DNA of 64,000 nucleotides from Eunapius fragilis (GCA_963681505.1 OY811979.1:3007414-3071413), one strand, 5' to 3'. Shown: positions 1-12,124, counted from the first letter of the stretch. Made by a program: numbers and translations. Notes: generated from the letters alone by a model not told the origin.

Positions 1-1635
1 CACAAAAAGCATTCGACAGTTCGTTCAGCGAACACATGGTGGATTGCAAAAGGTACAGATACCAGGTTATGAAAGCATAAGCAAGTGAAAACAGCGACGG
101 AGAATATGTGCAATCCAGGTATGCTACTTATGGGTGCAAACATGTATCAAGCGTGGCGGTAGCGTTTTCAACACGGATGTTGCTCAAGCAAATCAGATAT
201 ATTATCGACGAGGAAGTTGACGGTGATGATATGGATTACTTTAAAGAAGAAGCTCTAGGTGAATGGATGCATACCACGTACGGCGACATGAGCAAGCCAA
301 GTTTATAATCGGAAGCAATAATGGATAACTTCGCTGGCTTCCGATCTGTTCAGTGTTATAACTAAGCGCAAAAGAACAAGCAAAAAATGTATCTACCTAT
401 CTACCAGTAATATTAATAACTACTTTACATAGCGGGAGGTATCTCCTCTTTTTTCGTGTTCTTATGTCCGAATGCATACAATCGTATTCCATCTTTGCAT
501 ATATACTTCTTCGAGTCGAATGGACTTAAGGCCTTCTTCGTAATAGCATACAGTCCAATGTGGTGGTTCTTCGATCTTATTGCATACTACAAACAGCTAC
601 ATAGTACATGTATGCCACTAAGCTTATTATTATTTAAATGAAAAATTTAAGTCATTATATGGAAATAATATTAAATTTGCTTTTGCATAAAATCATTATG
701 AAGAATTACGTCAATATCATGCAATGAAATGTAAAATATAAAGTACCCTGAAATATATCGAAAATTGATATTAATTGGAATGATTACTGCCCAGCCTGAC
801 ATACAAATTGAAAACTCTGGCTACTTCTAGCATATTCGACCTAGATAGTTGTACATCATGCATTGATGCACCATACTTAGCTATGATCTATCGTGTTATT
901 TCAGAGCATGATGCTACATTCAAATTCAAATTCCTAAACGAGGTGCCAATAAGAGCCATGTCCAGTATTGAAGGTACATGTGTAATGAAATGTTTGTGCA
1001 TTGAACCCAGTACATAATTTAGATATGCATTGTGCATTTAACTTGATGCTAGTGTTTACAATTTTATAAAATACGTAAATATAGCATCTTCATTTTCCTG
1101 CACTGGCATTAAATTTGAGGGCACTTAAATCTATCATGATAACATTTTTTGTGCTAATGAAATTGCACTGATGCACATGGTGTATGGTTATTTTAGAGCT
1201 GACTGGACACCGCATTGGACCACTTATTCTATGGACCTATCAGAATGTGCATTTGTATAATGGACCAGGGTTGGTTGGCATGGTTTCATATGATTTCAGC
1301 CTTACTAAGAGTGCCATTTTAATGTCATGTTGCATGTTTTTGTATAGATTTATTGTAGATGTCATACAGGGCAATAACGAACTGAACAGCTTTATCACCT
1401 GAGCACAGTTTGTCGACAGTTGTAATATAGCTGGTAAATCAGAATGGGGAAAGAAAAAAACAACTTACAACAGGTACCAAGACATTTTTATCTGCAAGGA
1501 ATAGGGCGCGAAGTTGGATATTTGGACAAGATAGCATTATACATACACGTTATGCAATGCACAATACTACTGCATATTATGCCCACATCCTCTCTCTAAT
1601 GTTTCACACAATTAATGGATAATTGCTCTATAATG
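1..1635. other. No recognisable gene
   Basis: Only short frames with no domain I recognise. A 66-codon frame at 108-308 starts with a CAGGTATG-like donor context but matches nothing I know. The sequence is AT-rich and non-repetitive up to the hAT terminus at 1636. Confidence 0.5.
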
Positions 1636-1770
1636 CAAGGGCGTAGACAAGGGGGGGGCAGGGGGGGCTTTAGCCCCCACAAATATTTGCTGCTAAGTTA
1701 TTAGAAGTTAGTAATAGTCAGTTAAGCTTTTTAATAGACCTTCTGCACCTTGTATTACGTCATTGTTTAC

Positions 1771-1916
1771 CACGTCATCTAGCGAACACTGAGATGGTCC
1801 ATATCAGTAGTCGCTAGGTAATGTTTGCTTATCGTCGGAAGTAAATATCACGTAGCGATTACTGATATGGACCATATCAGTGTTCGCTACGTAATATCGA
1901 TGACGTGACGTAAACA
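1771..1916. repeat. Palindromic insert inside the hAT 3' region
   Basis: Arms of about 40 bp around 1789-1826 and 1852-1891 are near-perfect inverted copies (TAGCGAACACTGAGATGG and its complement), with flanking CGTCA-like repeats extending the symmetry outwards. It lies between the transposase stop and the transposon end, and is probably a nested small MITE or a terminal hairpin. Confidence 0.7.
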
Positions 1917-2131
1917 AGACATAGGATACGAGTTGCAGAAGGACTGTATACAGACGCATGCGGCAATGCGACACTCGCGGATTACATTTGCGCCACGCCA
2001 TAACCATATAACATAATTAATTACATTACAAATAGCATTAAAGGGCACGACAGGCACATTTTACAAAAAAAAAAAAAAAATGCAGCGTTCGATATCTCCA
2101 CTCTAGGTATATTCATGTACATGTAGCATTA

Positions 2132-4305
2132 TTACTTAGATAAACCAAACATATCAATTCTGCTTTGGTTTCTTCCGATAAACTCATCTGCTATGTCAGT
2201 GATTGACAGTTTATCTGTACGATCTTTGTGCTCATGTAGAATCATGCACCAGTTAACTCTTTGCTGGCTCATTGTGGTGCGAAGCCATGTTTTTAACCTC
2301 CTTAGAGCACTGAAACTTCTTTCAGAAGTCGCGTTAGTCGCAGGTATGAGTAGAATAAGTTTGAGAATCTTAATCACTTCTGAAAAGTATTCCTTTTGTT
2401 CATGTGTCAATGTTTTAATGTACATAATAATTGACTGCAAGTTAAGCCTCTCAATGCCCGAACTTGATGTCAAAATGCGTAACTGCGTCGTAAGTCTATC
2501 AGCACTATCAAAATCTGAACCATAAAATTCTATTATCTCTTGGATAAGTGGCTGCTTACTACCATCATCCAAAATTAATACAGACTCCAACTTCTGTAGC
2601 ATCTGATACCCTCGCTGATTGAACCTATCGGTTATCGTTGTTGAAGCTGTATCTAATGCCTGGAAATAAATATGGCGGTAGTGATCCTCTGGAGAAATGT
2701 TTTGCTGTTCAGATACACTGCTTCCTACTTCAAATCATCGAGGGACTTTTCTATGACGAGGAACTTCAGGAGGGCACACAAAATCATTTATGGATCGCCG
2801 CTTTTCAACATACTGCCAGAATAAACTGAATTGCTCATCTGTTCTTAATGACATTAACGCTGATAGTGTTAGTTGTACAAGTTTCTGCCCTTCGCATGCA
2901 GACATAAGTTTTGCTTGAAGTGAGCGTGATAGATTATCAGCCATACACAGAATCTTTCTACCTAATTCAAGAGCAAAGAAGAAGTCAAATTTCTCCATCT
3001 GAGAAGCAACTCCAAGTATTCTTGCTTTCATTTCAGTGTCAGTCGTTGCATTTTTAGCTGACTCCCATGTAAGTTGAAGCACTCTGTAGTTTTCAGATAT
3101 TGAAGCCAATGCTTCTGCCTTCACAGTCCATCTAGTTGGACACAAAACACGAATGCCAGGACTATCATTCGAGATGTCATCCTTAATGGAGTTAAAAATT
3201 CCTTCTCGCTTTGGCGATTTCTTAATTAGTTTGGTAATCTCATAAACTGTATCCAGACAGTCTCCTATGATTTTTATAGCTTTCAAGGTATCTTGAGTTG
3301 CAAGATTCAAGCTATGACCATAGCAATGTGAAAATAGGGCCCTTTTTTCACAACCAGTAATTCTTGTTGCAACACCTGATCGCACACCTGCCATATTACC
3401 AGCACCGTCGTAGCATTGACCACGACAGTTGCTGATGTGTAAATTAAAGCGCAACAATGTATCCTGCAATACAGTCATGATGTAGGCTGCATCGGTACGT
3501 TCCAAATTGTAGAAACCTAATGTATCCTCATGTACTTCAAGATTATCATCAACGTACCGTAAGCAAAATACCATTTGTTCCTTATTGGATGCATCTGTAC
3601 ATTCGTCAACCATAATTGAGTACCACTTACCAGTCAACTCACCACATATGCTTCTTAGAATAGTCAAAGACATTATCTCCAAAATTTCATTCTGTATGTC
3701 TGGGCTTGTGAATTTGTCCTGTTTTTTATTCAAGAATTTGTGCAAGCTAAGCCTTCATTATCTTCTGCTCGTAATCTGAGAAGCTGTACAAAATTGGAGT
3801 CTAATTCCCCGCTTTCGGTTGGATTTGATGTGCATGTCTTTTGATGTCCTCGCAATGCTAGTCCTTGTCTACCTAAAAAGCGGATAGTACCTATAATTAC
3901 CGACAGCATTTTCATTTTTTTGTTTTCTACTTTTTCTAACGCATAACTGTCACACAACATCTCTCCAACATCTCTTGTTTTGGATACAAGCATTTGTACT
4001 GCTTCACGATGAGCAGCGGTGCACTCGTGTATTTCAAAACGTTCCAATCCTTTTTTCCAATTAAAAAAGCCTGCAGTTGAGAACGCATTGTCTCTATAAG
4101 CATTCATTGGTAAACGACGCTTTTCAGCTATCATGCAGTAGTAGCAAAACACTTTATCCGTGCTTTCTTCGTAATGAAGCCATTTGTGTTTTTCATACCA
4201 TAAGGAGCAAAACGACCGTGTCTGCTGGCCAAACGCTCTTTTGGGAAATGGCTTCAAGATTGGCTGATGCGGGTTCTTTGGCTCCAGAGAAACAGGAACG
4301 GTCAT
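2132..4305 (-). pseudogene. hAT transposase, broken into three frames
   Basis: Three consecutive minus-strand frames form one ZMYM1-like hAT transposase. The first (4305-3730, 191 aa) holds a TTF-type zinc finger, with FCSLWYEKHKW followed by a CYYC pair; the same frame stays open upstream to about 4430, so the true N-terminus is probably longer. The second (3745-2735, 336 aa) holds DUF4371 and the start of the RNase H-like catalytic core, including the typical VDECTDASNKEQ segment and GAGNMAGVRSG. The third (2602-2132, 156 aa) is the C-terminal dimerisation region with the hallmark ATNATSERSFSALRRLKTW. A shift of frame separates the first two, and about 130 bp out of frame separate the last two, so this copy cannot make a full transposase as written. 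Frame-disrupting sequencing error is a less likely alternative. Confidence 0.88.
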
Positions 4306-4651
4306 TGAAATTGCATTTGAAGATTCCGCTTGACTAATTGATTGAGCATTATCAAGCGATGGAACAGACCTATCTTCTACGCTTCCAGCAGCAGGATTGT
4401 CGATTTGAAGATGACGACTACCTGTATCCTAGAGGTTATCGTCATGAGCTGATTGAGTTGGAAGTGCACAGCTCTTTGATTTGTGTGTAGCAAGCCAGGA
4501 GAGCAACGACATCTTCTTCACGAACGAAACCCACGTAAACACGCGCACGCAGAAGAAATAACCAGTCAAATTAATCAAAATGTTAATTTATTAATAAAAG
4601 TTAATAACTTAGCCCCCACAGACCAAAAAACTTGTCTACGCCCTTGTAATG

Positions 4652-5140
4652 GCACATGCGTGAGTTAGAATTAGAATGTCTAAATGTTTGAGGTGTCAGA
4701 ACTAATTGCACTTTTTTGTTGTCAGTAAGAATGCACTGAGGAAAAGCAATGATGCGAACTTCATGATTCCAATGGTCTATTATTATGGGACTCCATCTCA
4801 GCGTAAGGTCATGGAATTATGCTTTTTTGTCCATATCAACTTTCATGTATATAATCCATTCTGTGTAGACATTGGAGGATGGACTTTTTTTCTAATGTGT
4901 TTTCGCATGATGAAGCTGATGAAGCATCGTTTTTTTTTGCTTCAGGAGATTGGAACAGTAATGTTCTTCCAGCAACAAATCATTACCTAATAACTGAGAA
5001 TGCAACTGTCAGTTGGTAATGCTTAGAGAATACCTTGCGGATATATTCCATACTGACCAACATAAATTATTTTCTGTGGCAGGTTACAATGAGGCACAGG
5101 CAAGTGCATGCATATTAATTTTGCGTGTGTTCAGCCCAAA
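4652..5140. other. No recognisable gene
   Basis: Short AT-rich frames only, between the hAT right end and the first hairpin MITE. No domain is visible. Confidence 0.4.
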
Positions 5141-5186
5141 CATTACAAGAACTAAATACAATACTAAATCCACAAAAATGCAGGAA

Positions 5187-5468
5187 ACAAGTGATAAAAC
5201 ATTCTCTATGCGAGAAGGTTGGTGGTATATAGGAATCAAAGGCGGTGGTGGTGTAAAAAGCAAGGGAACACGGCTTGTGATTGAAAAGAAAAAAGGAAAT
5301 AGACCTATATTAGCACACACAGTTAAACATGACGAATGCTAATATAGGTCTATTTCATTTTTCCTTTTCAATGAAAAGCCTTGTTCCCTTGCTTTTTACA
5401 CCACCACCGCCTTTGATTCCTATATAACACCAACCTTCTCGCATAGAGAATGTTTTTATCACACTTGT
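5187..5468. mobile_element. Foldback MITE, copy 1
   Basis: A roughly 280-bp hairpin. It starts ACAAGTGATAAAACATTC and ends with the complement. Inside each arm are CTATGCGAGAAGG, TTGGTGGTATATAGGA and a GGTGGTGTAAAAAGCAAGG block. The short loop near 5315-5335 is flanked by GCTAATATAGGTCTATTTC and its complement. It has no coding capacity. Three relatives occur at 18185, 25368 and 27311. A left shoulder (CAAGAACTAAATACAATAC, from about 5146) is shared with copy 3. Confidence 0.85.
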
Positions 5469-5639
5469 AACTGTATGTTTTGTCGCATTTTTTCTTCGTA
5501 CCACCTTTCGAAAACCAGCATCTCAACATGGTGGCAAACCTTAATGTGATCATGCTATAAAATTCAGCTAATAAGCTATTAAATTTAGTTATAATTTGTT
5601 CTTCACTCACATCACATGTATGGACTTTCCACTTCTAGG

Positions 5640-6318
5640 GTAGGACCGTCTGAATGGTACTAGCTTTCCAGCAGTACTAACACCCTCTCCCTACTTAGCA
5701 TACATTGTTTGCAGAACGACGGTGGGTGGAGGCCCGTGGATCTCAACATGATCAATGATTACATCAATGCCAAATGCTAGTTTAAGCACTTTTTGTAATA
5801 TTGGGAGTTTTAAATGCTTCTTTTTGATTTCTTCGCCATGCACCCTGCAATTGATTGTAAGCTGACTGCAATGGAACTCTATCGCAAAACATAAGATGTT
5901 GATAATTATTAAACAGCGATGCCTTAGACGTCGAGTCTCGAGATGTGACCCAGCTATGTTCTACAATGCCCCTAGATTCTGTATTTTATCGTCACAACTC
6001 ACCTGGAAGTTCACAAGTAGCCGGTCCGCCAAATAAGAATTATGGAGCACGTGATAACTAGAAGCATTGCGCCGTATGTTGAAATGGATGTGAGCATGCA
6101 GTTGATTTGGGTTTGTGCTTAGGCTATTACTATGCATGGAATTATCAATAGAGAGGCGCAGTGAGATTGAGTCATAGCAGAAATCGACCTTGAATATAAT
6201 AGTGCGTTAATGAGCTAGGAAAATTAAAATTTGCAATTGGACATCTAAATGTCCACTCCGAAACACCCATGCGATTAAACGCATTTTAACAATTCTGCCC
6301 CACTCGGGATGACCCTCA
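5640..6318. other. No recognisable gene
   Basis: Noncoding stretch downstream of the phosphatase gene (which reads towards it). It would contain the phosphatase 3' UTR; I see no other feature. Confidence 0.4.
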
Positions 6319-7895
6319 TCACTGACAAGCAGTTGCTGCACAAGCCCCTTCCACTTCATCTTTCTCTTCCCCAGACCTTCGCCTTTTGGAGCCATGGTGC
6401 TGTGGCTTGTGTTTCTTACCATGAAGCTTAATTTTGGTTTCATACTCAATGGTTCCACCTGGCAGGGTCTCCTTGTAGTAATATAGGTTACCTGACTGCG
6501 AGGAAGAAGTGCATTCAATGATGCCCGCGTCCTGCTCTGGGGGTAGGTGAAGTGGGGGTGTGGCTTGGAGCTCCTCACTGGTGGCGTCCATGATAAGGGC
6601 TGTGACGTCCTGCAAATTGGAGGTGCTGACGTCTTTTGTGGTTGCAGGTGGCTGGTCACTAAGGAACGCTATGATCACTGCTATGTTGTCAGCCAGCTGG
6701 CCTTTAGACCTCCACCTGTGCAATGCCTCGTTGATGAGTGCTCTGACAACATCCTTGGACTCCTGATCGTGCAGTGGGATCAGGTCGTGCTCATAATTCC
6801 AAATGAAGCTCACCACTTCATTGGGAGTCATAACGTTCCACAGGCCATCGCTGGCTATGACCACAAACTTCTGTTCCTTCAGGTCAAGAGGCACAACAGA
6901 CACATCAGGACATGGGGAGACTGTGAACTTCTGAGTCCTTGCGTTGTATGACCAGAAGTCACCCAGGGAACGTGACAGGTTTAATAAAGGAATGCAGTCT
7001 GTTTGCTCTGCGCTCACTCGTCGTTCCCACACCACCCTAGGAACACCTCTCTTACTCACCGCAACACGTCCCCCTAAAATGAGAGAAGTACCAATCTGTT
7101 GTCAACAGCTGGCCCTGTGTGTTGGCTTTCTTACCCAAGCTCTCAATCAGTTGAGCTTCTGATGGGTCACCTGGCTTATGGTCCCTGGTAAGAACATTGG
7201 CTAAGACTGCTGGTTCTCCAGGCATGTGTCTGCATGGATTATTGACAGCTGTTGTGTGTATGTGTGTGTGTGTGTGAGTGTGTGTGCCCGCGCGCGCGCG
7301 CGCGCGTGTGTGTGTGTGTGCGTGCGGTCGTGAAAAAGATGACTACACCTCGTTTGGCGTATACACGTACCAAGAACTGCCGTCGAGTCACCAACGTTTG
7401 CCACAAAAATCTTGTCCTGTCGGAATATGACCGCCGAAACAGTGGTCCCGGCCGTACTGGGGTCCATCTTGTTTGGTTTCCAAGTGCCTAAGATATAAGA
7501 GAGTAGAGGCGCACACAAGTTGGTGGCGTCAGCTAAGTACTATAGTACATGATTCGTGTAAACAGAGCGTCATAGCGACGGGTATTACCTCTATGGTGCA
7601 GCATCTCGAGGTGCATGCACTCAAAGGCGTCGCGTATACCCTGGCAGATGCTCTCGGTGTCCGAGAAGAGAAACTTTGGTTGGTTCTGAATGGTGTCCCA
7701 GAGCCTCTCTCGGGCGTACTTGGCGGCCTCTTTACCACCATGCCCGTCAAAAACAGCCGCGTAAGTTTGCTCCCTCAACTCGGGTACTTTACGGAGTTCT
7801 TCGTTTGGTGCCAACTTGACGGATACGTAGTCTTCCATATGCTTCATTCCACCTGAGTTGGTCGCCGCGGTTATGCAAATGGTATTTGCCGGCAT
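6319..7895 (-). CDS. PPM1D-like: PP2C-family serine/threonine phosphatase, PPM1D/WIP1-like
   Basis: A Mg/Mn-dependent protein phosphatase. Four exons join in phase: 7895-7589, 7487-7371, 7200-7135 and 7073-6319, totalling 1245 nt or 414 aa plus stop. All introns are GT-AG and short. Motifs in order: MED near residue 21, VFDGHGG (D50), VANVGDS near 135, LTRDHKPGDPSE at the exon 2/3 junction, SRSLGD (D202), ASDGLWN (D239) and ADNIA (D292), so the metal-binding aspartates of the PP2C fold are present. The segments KRGVPRVVWERR and FWSYN plus the LxxDxHxP-type loop resemble PPM1D, the DNA-damage-response phosphatase of animals, more than PPM1A. The C-terminal tail (about 310-414) is Pro/Thr-rich and ends with a basic cluster, KKHKPQHHGSKRRR, a likely nuclear localisation signal. 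ATG 7895 is chosen because it starts just before the conserved MED region. It appears intact. Its orthology to PPM1D is inference from motifs. Confidence 0.9.
7252..7330. repeat. (TG)n/(CG)n microsatellite in phosphatase intron 2
   Basis: Runs of TG, then an uninterrupted (CG) block of about nine units, then TG again, inside the intron between exons 2 and 3. Alternating purine-pyrimidine sequence of this kind is prone to form Z-DNA. Confidence 0.9.
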
Positions 7896-8555
7896 TTTCT
7901 TGACTGTGAATTTGTCGTTGCTTTGGGCATGCTATAAATACATATTGTCCCTTCACCAATGAATACCAAATAAGATTACGTCTGAGGCTTGCCTGGGCAG
8001 GAATGGATCAGGCACATCAGATTATTGAACAGAAAATAAATCTGGCTTCCGGCCTTATGACGTTACGATGGGAGGGGGTATAATGAAACATCACAATGAC
8101 GTTAGTTTGGAGTCGCCCCTTAGCACGTTCGCATGACTTGTTTTAAGAGCACCAAACGCTTCTTTTTCTCGGCCCGATCCTAAAAGGACTTGTATTATAT
8201 GTCTTTGAAAGACGGACGGAAAAGTCTTTTTTGTGCTGTATATTGTACTCGTTTTCATGATAGAATAACGTTACTATCTTTTTTCAACAAATTTACAGTG
8301 ATTTTTACAAAGTAATTAATGCATCCCTGGACACCATTTTTATACTTGGAATTGAAATTTTAATGTTCATACCCAGTATGGATGTTTGGAATGTAGCGGT
8401 TTTTGGCTCTTTAGAAATAAAAAGTAATGAAGTCTAACGTGTACTCACGACGAACTAAATGCCCAGCATGAGTAGCCGAATAAAATGATGGTTAGTATAT
8501 GTTGTGTTCTTACACCCAGAGTTCACGGAGATTGACAGAAATGCGTCTTGAAGAC
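7896..8555. other. Upstream region of the phosphatase gene, no other gene seen
   Basis: About 660 bp of AT-rich sequence that would hold the 5' UTR and promoter. I see no clear TATA box or second gene. Confidence 0.4.
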
Positions 8556-8559
8556 GTTG

Positions 8560-9099
8560 GAGTAAGGCACGACGATCCTCCAAATGCTCTGTAGTTGGTG
8601 TTTACAGGATATCATCTATGTAGACTTGCAGCCCCTTTATAGGTCACTGGTGAGCAGGTCCATTAATGTGCTGGCACGGAACTGATCCCAAATGGAAGTC
8701 TCATTTGGAGGATGCCCTGATGAGTGTCTCTTCTGGCTCTCTGGGCCCAGCATTATTTGCATCAGCCAAATCAATCTTGGTGAAGCTACATCCACAACTG
8801 AGTTTTCGCATCAAATCTTCTGGTAAGGGCATAGGGTACAGGTGAGGTTCCAACTGCAGGTTGACTGTGACAAAGTAATCGCCACACACATGAATTTGAG
8901 GCTTCGATTCCTTCCTGGAGCTTTCTTCTGGATTGGGACTACAAGTGTTCCAGACCAGTATTGAATTGGGTAGGTTTCCATGCCCCCTTTTCAATTCCTG
9001 GGTTAGGGTAGGTTTCCATACCCCCTTTCCAACTCCTACATCATAGAACTGCACCAAGTCATCTTGAATGGCAAATAGAACGACGCGGAGTTTGCACAA
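8560..9099 (-). pseudogene. Decayed Ty3/Gypsy reverse transcriptase fragment
   Basis: The minus-strand frame 9099-8701 carries VCGDYFVTVN, PLPEDLMRKLS and FTKIDLADA, the finger/palm region up to motif A of a Gypsy RT (K02A2.6-like class). About 100 bp further on the minus strand, near 8600-8612, the active-site motif YIDDIL appears, followed by a stop. The intervening sequence is degraded. No LTR, protease or integrase is attached, so this is an old fragment. Confidence 0.8.
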
Positions 9100-9179
9100 A
9101 ACTGGGCTGGCATCCTCTTTGAACTTTATTTCAAGCGTGAAGTCTTTTTAAAAGCATCCCAACTCAGACTTGATGATAT

Positions 9180-10506
9180 TGTGAGAATTCCTCGCATTGA
9201 TTGGGCTTCCACTGACCCAAATAGATTGCCGTGCATAATTGTACAGGTGATTGGAATAGCATGTGCCATGTATCGCTTGTGGTGCAAGTCAGGTGTGTTG
9301 AATAAATGCTACTCTGCTTGTGATCTGGAAAATTTTGAATGGACTTTCTGTCTATCTGTGAAAGGATGGGAAAATTCTACTTGTGTGTCACTTCGAGCAG
9401 CTTCAAAAGAAAGTACACCGTGCAGTGCATTTTCAAAGAATAGGTGCAAGTGCACAGCAGGCTGCAGCACACAACGGTGCCTTTGCAAGAAGAATAAAAT
9501 TGAATGCACCTCACACTGCCATAAAGGGGATAACTGCAAAAACAAGAATTGTACACCTGCATCACCTATGAAATTATCACCACCATCTTCTAGCAACAAA
9601 ACTCCTTTCTAGGACACCCAAGCATCATTGTCATGTGCATGCAAAACGAGATGCAACAGTGCAAAGTATTGCTGCTGCAAAAAGAACAAATCGTCCTGCT
9701 CTGCTTGTTGTCACCCAGGACATTTTTGCACTACTGGTGATCACACAAAACCCTTGTGCAAGATGGATTTAACAGCAGAATTGAGTGGAGATGATGAAGA
9801 CACCTGGGTTACTATCTGTACTGTTCAACAAGGTAATACTTACATCTCCAATAAGCTGGCTAAATGATCTAATAATCACCGCTGCACAATATATGCTGAA
9901 ACAGCAGCACCCATCCATAGATGGCTTTCAACCACCTGCACTTAGCCAGAATTTTTCCATGATTTTACCACAGGAGCAGTTGTGCAGATCATAAATGTGA
10001 ATTAAAATCATTGGATTGCTCTATTAACTGTTGGTTGCCAAAAAGCCAGCATCAAAATCTTTGACTGCAATGGACTGAGGTAAAGAGCTTCCCAAGCCTA
10101 CCCTGAAGCTTATGAGTGCCCTACTTCAAACACAAAAAAAAAAAACAATTTTCTGTTGAGTTTGTAAATGTTCAACTGCAGGAAGGATCACATGACTGTA
10201 GATTATTTGCTCTGGCATATATCACATCCATTTAATGCACAAGATCCAGCAGTTCTATTGTATAAACAGAACGCAATGAGGAAGCATATTTTGAAAAGTA
10301 TTGAGGACGGAGTGATGACTGCCTTTCCAACTTCTGCAATTAGACTTCCTAAGGCATCTATCAGGAAGAACATACCAGTATGCTGTATGTGCTGGCATAT
10401 TAATGATGGCTCAAAAATGATTCAATGTGATATTTGCCAGCAGCGGTTCCATGTAGCTCGCATGATAATCGACAAAAGTGAACGCAAAGATTGCAGGTCA
10501 ATGTGA
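9180..10506 (+). pseudogene. CXC - Ulp1 protease - PHD-like transposon ORF, plus-strand relic
   Basis: Coding remnant of the integrase/CXC/Ulp1/PHD family. It opens with the IPRIDWASTDPNRLPC segment that follows the integrase in the minus copy. Two cysteine-rich CXC (tesmin/TSO1-type) repeats follow: CKCTAGCSTQRCLCKKNKIEC near 9448-9560 and CACKTRCNSAKYCCCKKNK near 9630-9700. Next comes an Ulp1 (C48) cysteine-protease region from about 9830, with WLNDLIITAAQYML and an NHWIAL histidine motif near 10007-10026. The rest of Ulp1 (about 10150-10330) has GSHDCRLFALAY at the catalytic cysteine. The relic ends with a PHD/zinc-finger-like VCCMCWHINDGSKMIQCDIC (about 10378-10440). A TAG at 9610-9612 splits the CXC pair where the inverted copy has a sense codon, and further frame shifts occur, so it is dead. 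The catalytic-region glycine after DC is Arg here. Confidence 0.8.
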
Positions 10507-10825
10507 AACTGCCCTTCATGCAGTACAGTATAAACTGATTATCTCTATTTGTAACAGTCTAGTACATGTATATTAATATTTCTGCTGCATTATGCTATGT
10601 TCTGGGCAGTTGTAAGCCTCATGTCAGCATTATACAACATCATCAGTTTTTTTTTTTTACAAGTGTCCATAAACATACATTGTCATTTTCTCAGTATGAC
10701 ATAACATCCTTTCATAAATGTGCAATAGTCACATCCATACAGATGGCCGGTTGTGTCAGGCCTTACGAACAAAAACAACCTGAGTTGTGCATAGATAAAT
10801 TTATAATCATAACGATATTAAATAA

Positions 10826-10912
10826 CGGACAGCCGGTTACACAACGGGACAGCCAGTTACACAACCGGACAGCCTGTTACACAACAGGACAGCCGATTGC
10901 ACAACGGGACAC
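10826..10912. repeat. About 20-bp tandem repeat
   Basis: Four to five diverged units of GGACAGCCGGTTACACAAC lie in the spacer of the inverted duplication. The unit differs by one or two bases from copy to copy. Confidence 0.85.
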
Positions 10913-11959
10913 CTTCATTTACCTCCATTGCAGTCAAAGATTTTGATGCTGGCTTTTTGGCAACCAACAGTGGATAGAGCAATCCAATGATTTTTATTCA
11001 CATTTATGATCTGAACAAACTGCTCCTGTGGTGGAATCATGGAAAAATTCTTGCTAAGTGCAGGTGGTTGAAAGCCATCTATGGATGGGTGGGTGGGTGT
11101 TGCTGTTTCAGCATAACAGTACAGATTGTAACCCAGGTGTCTTCATCATCTCCACTCAATTCTGCTGTTAAATCCATCTTGCACAAGGGTTGTGTGTGAA
11201 TACCATTAGTGCAAGAATGTCCTGGGTGACAAAAAGCAGAGCAGGACGATTTGTTCTTTTTGCAGCAGCAATACTTTGCACTGTTGCATCTCGTTTTACA
11301 TGCACATGACAATGATGCTTGGGTGTCCAAGAAAGGAGTTTTGTTGCTAGAAGATGGTGGTGATAACTTGATTTCATAGGTGATGCAGGTGTACAATTCT
11401 TGTTTTTGCAGTTATTCCCTTTATGGCAGTGTGAGGTGCTTTCAATTTTTTTCTTCTTGCAAGGGCACCGTTGTGTGCTGCAGCCTGCTGTGCACTTGCA
11501 CCTATTCTTTGAAAATGCACTGCACGGTGTACTTTCTTTTGAAGCTGCTCGAAGTAACACTCAAGTAGAATTTTCCCATCCTTTCACAGATAGACAGAAA
11601 GTCCCTTCTAAAATATCCAGATCACAAGCAGTGTAGCATTTATTCAACACCCCTGACTTGCACCGCAAGTGGTACATGGCTCATGCCGTTCCAATCACCT
11701 GTACAATTATGCACGGTAGTCTATTTGGGTCAGTGGAAGTCCAATCAATGCGAGGAATTCTCACAGTAACACAATCTCCTACATGAAATTCTTTAACTTT
11801 GTGCTTATTGTTGTAGTTTACCATCATCCTATTTAAAATATTCTTTGTCTGCAATCTGGCGAACAGGCATGTGCTCTTTAGTAGTAGTCAAAACCCTTGA
11901 GTTGGACTTCATTAAATCCACCTATACATCGAAAGGAACCAGAAAGATTAAATCAGGAT

Positions 11960-12061
11960 TGTCACGAAAATTTCGGTCCGGGAAAAAATTGGTCCGGCCG
12001 GACCAATTTAGGTCGCCAAAATTAGTCCGGCCGGACTAATTTTGGTGCCAATAATTGTCCT
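11960..12061. repeat. Left subterminal palindromes of the Ginger1-like element
   Basis: Two perfect palindromes lie next to each other: TTGGTCCGGCCGGACCAA and TTAGTCCGGCCGGACTAA. They are likely transposase-binding or hairpin ends. Related GGTCC/GGACC motifs recur at 14950-15145. Confidence 0.8.
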
Positions 12062-12124
12062 AAAACCAGCGTGCGTATTGGTAGTTCTATCGCCTCAAAC
12101 ACGTGGAAGAACCTTGCGAGCAAA

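Larger units (their letters stand above)
1636..4646 (-). mobile_element. hAT-superfamily DNA transposon (ZMYM1-like transposase)
   Basis: A 3.0-kb cut-and-paste element. The ends are a perfect 16-bp inverted repeat, CAAGGGCGTAGACAAG at 1636-1651 and its complement at 4631-4646. The direct repeat TAATG flanks it flush on both sides (1631-1635 and 4647-4651). A five-base target duplication differs from the 8 bp usual for hAT. The minus strand encodes a zinc finger/DUF4371/hAT-dimerisation transposase. A C/G-rich stretch lies just inside the left end, and the motif TTAGCCCCCACA recurs near both ends in the same orientation. Confidence 0.92.
9180..11764. repeat. Large inverted duplication of the CXC-Ulp1 region
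   Basis: The left arm (9180 to about 10080) is matched in reverse orientation by 11764 to about 10930. The copies are closely similar but not identical: the right arm lacks about 70 bp present at roughly 9827-9895, and it retains a sense codon where the left has TAG. The two coding copies face each other, 3' ends inward, across an 850-bp spacer. This looks like two element copies in tail-to-tail orientation rather than a recent palindrome. Confidence 0.85.

Noticed and set aside
7201..7518. 105-aa minus frame as an independent gene
   Set aside because: Only 7487-7371 is coding (phosphatase exon 2); the rest is intron and microsatellite.
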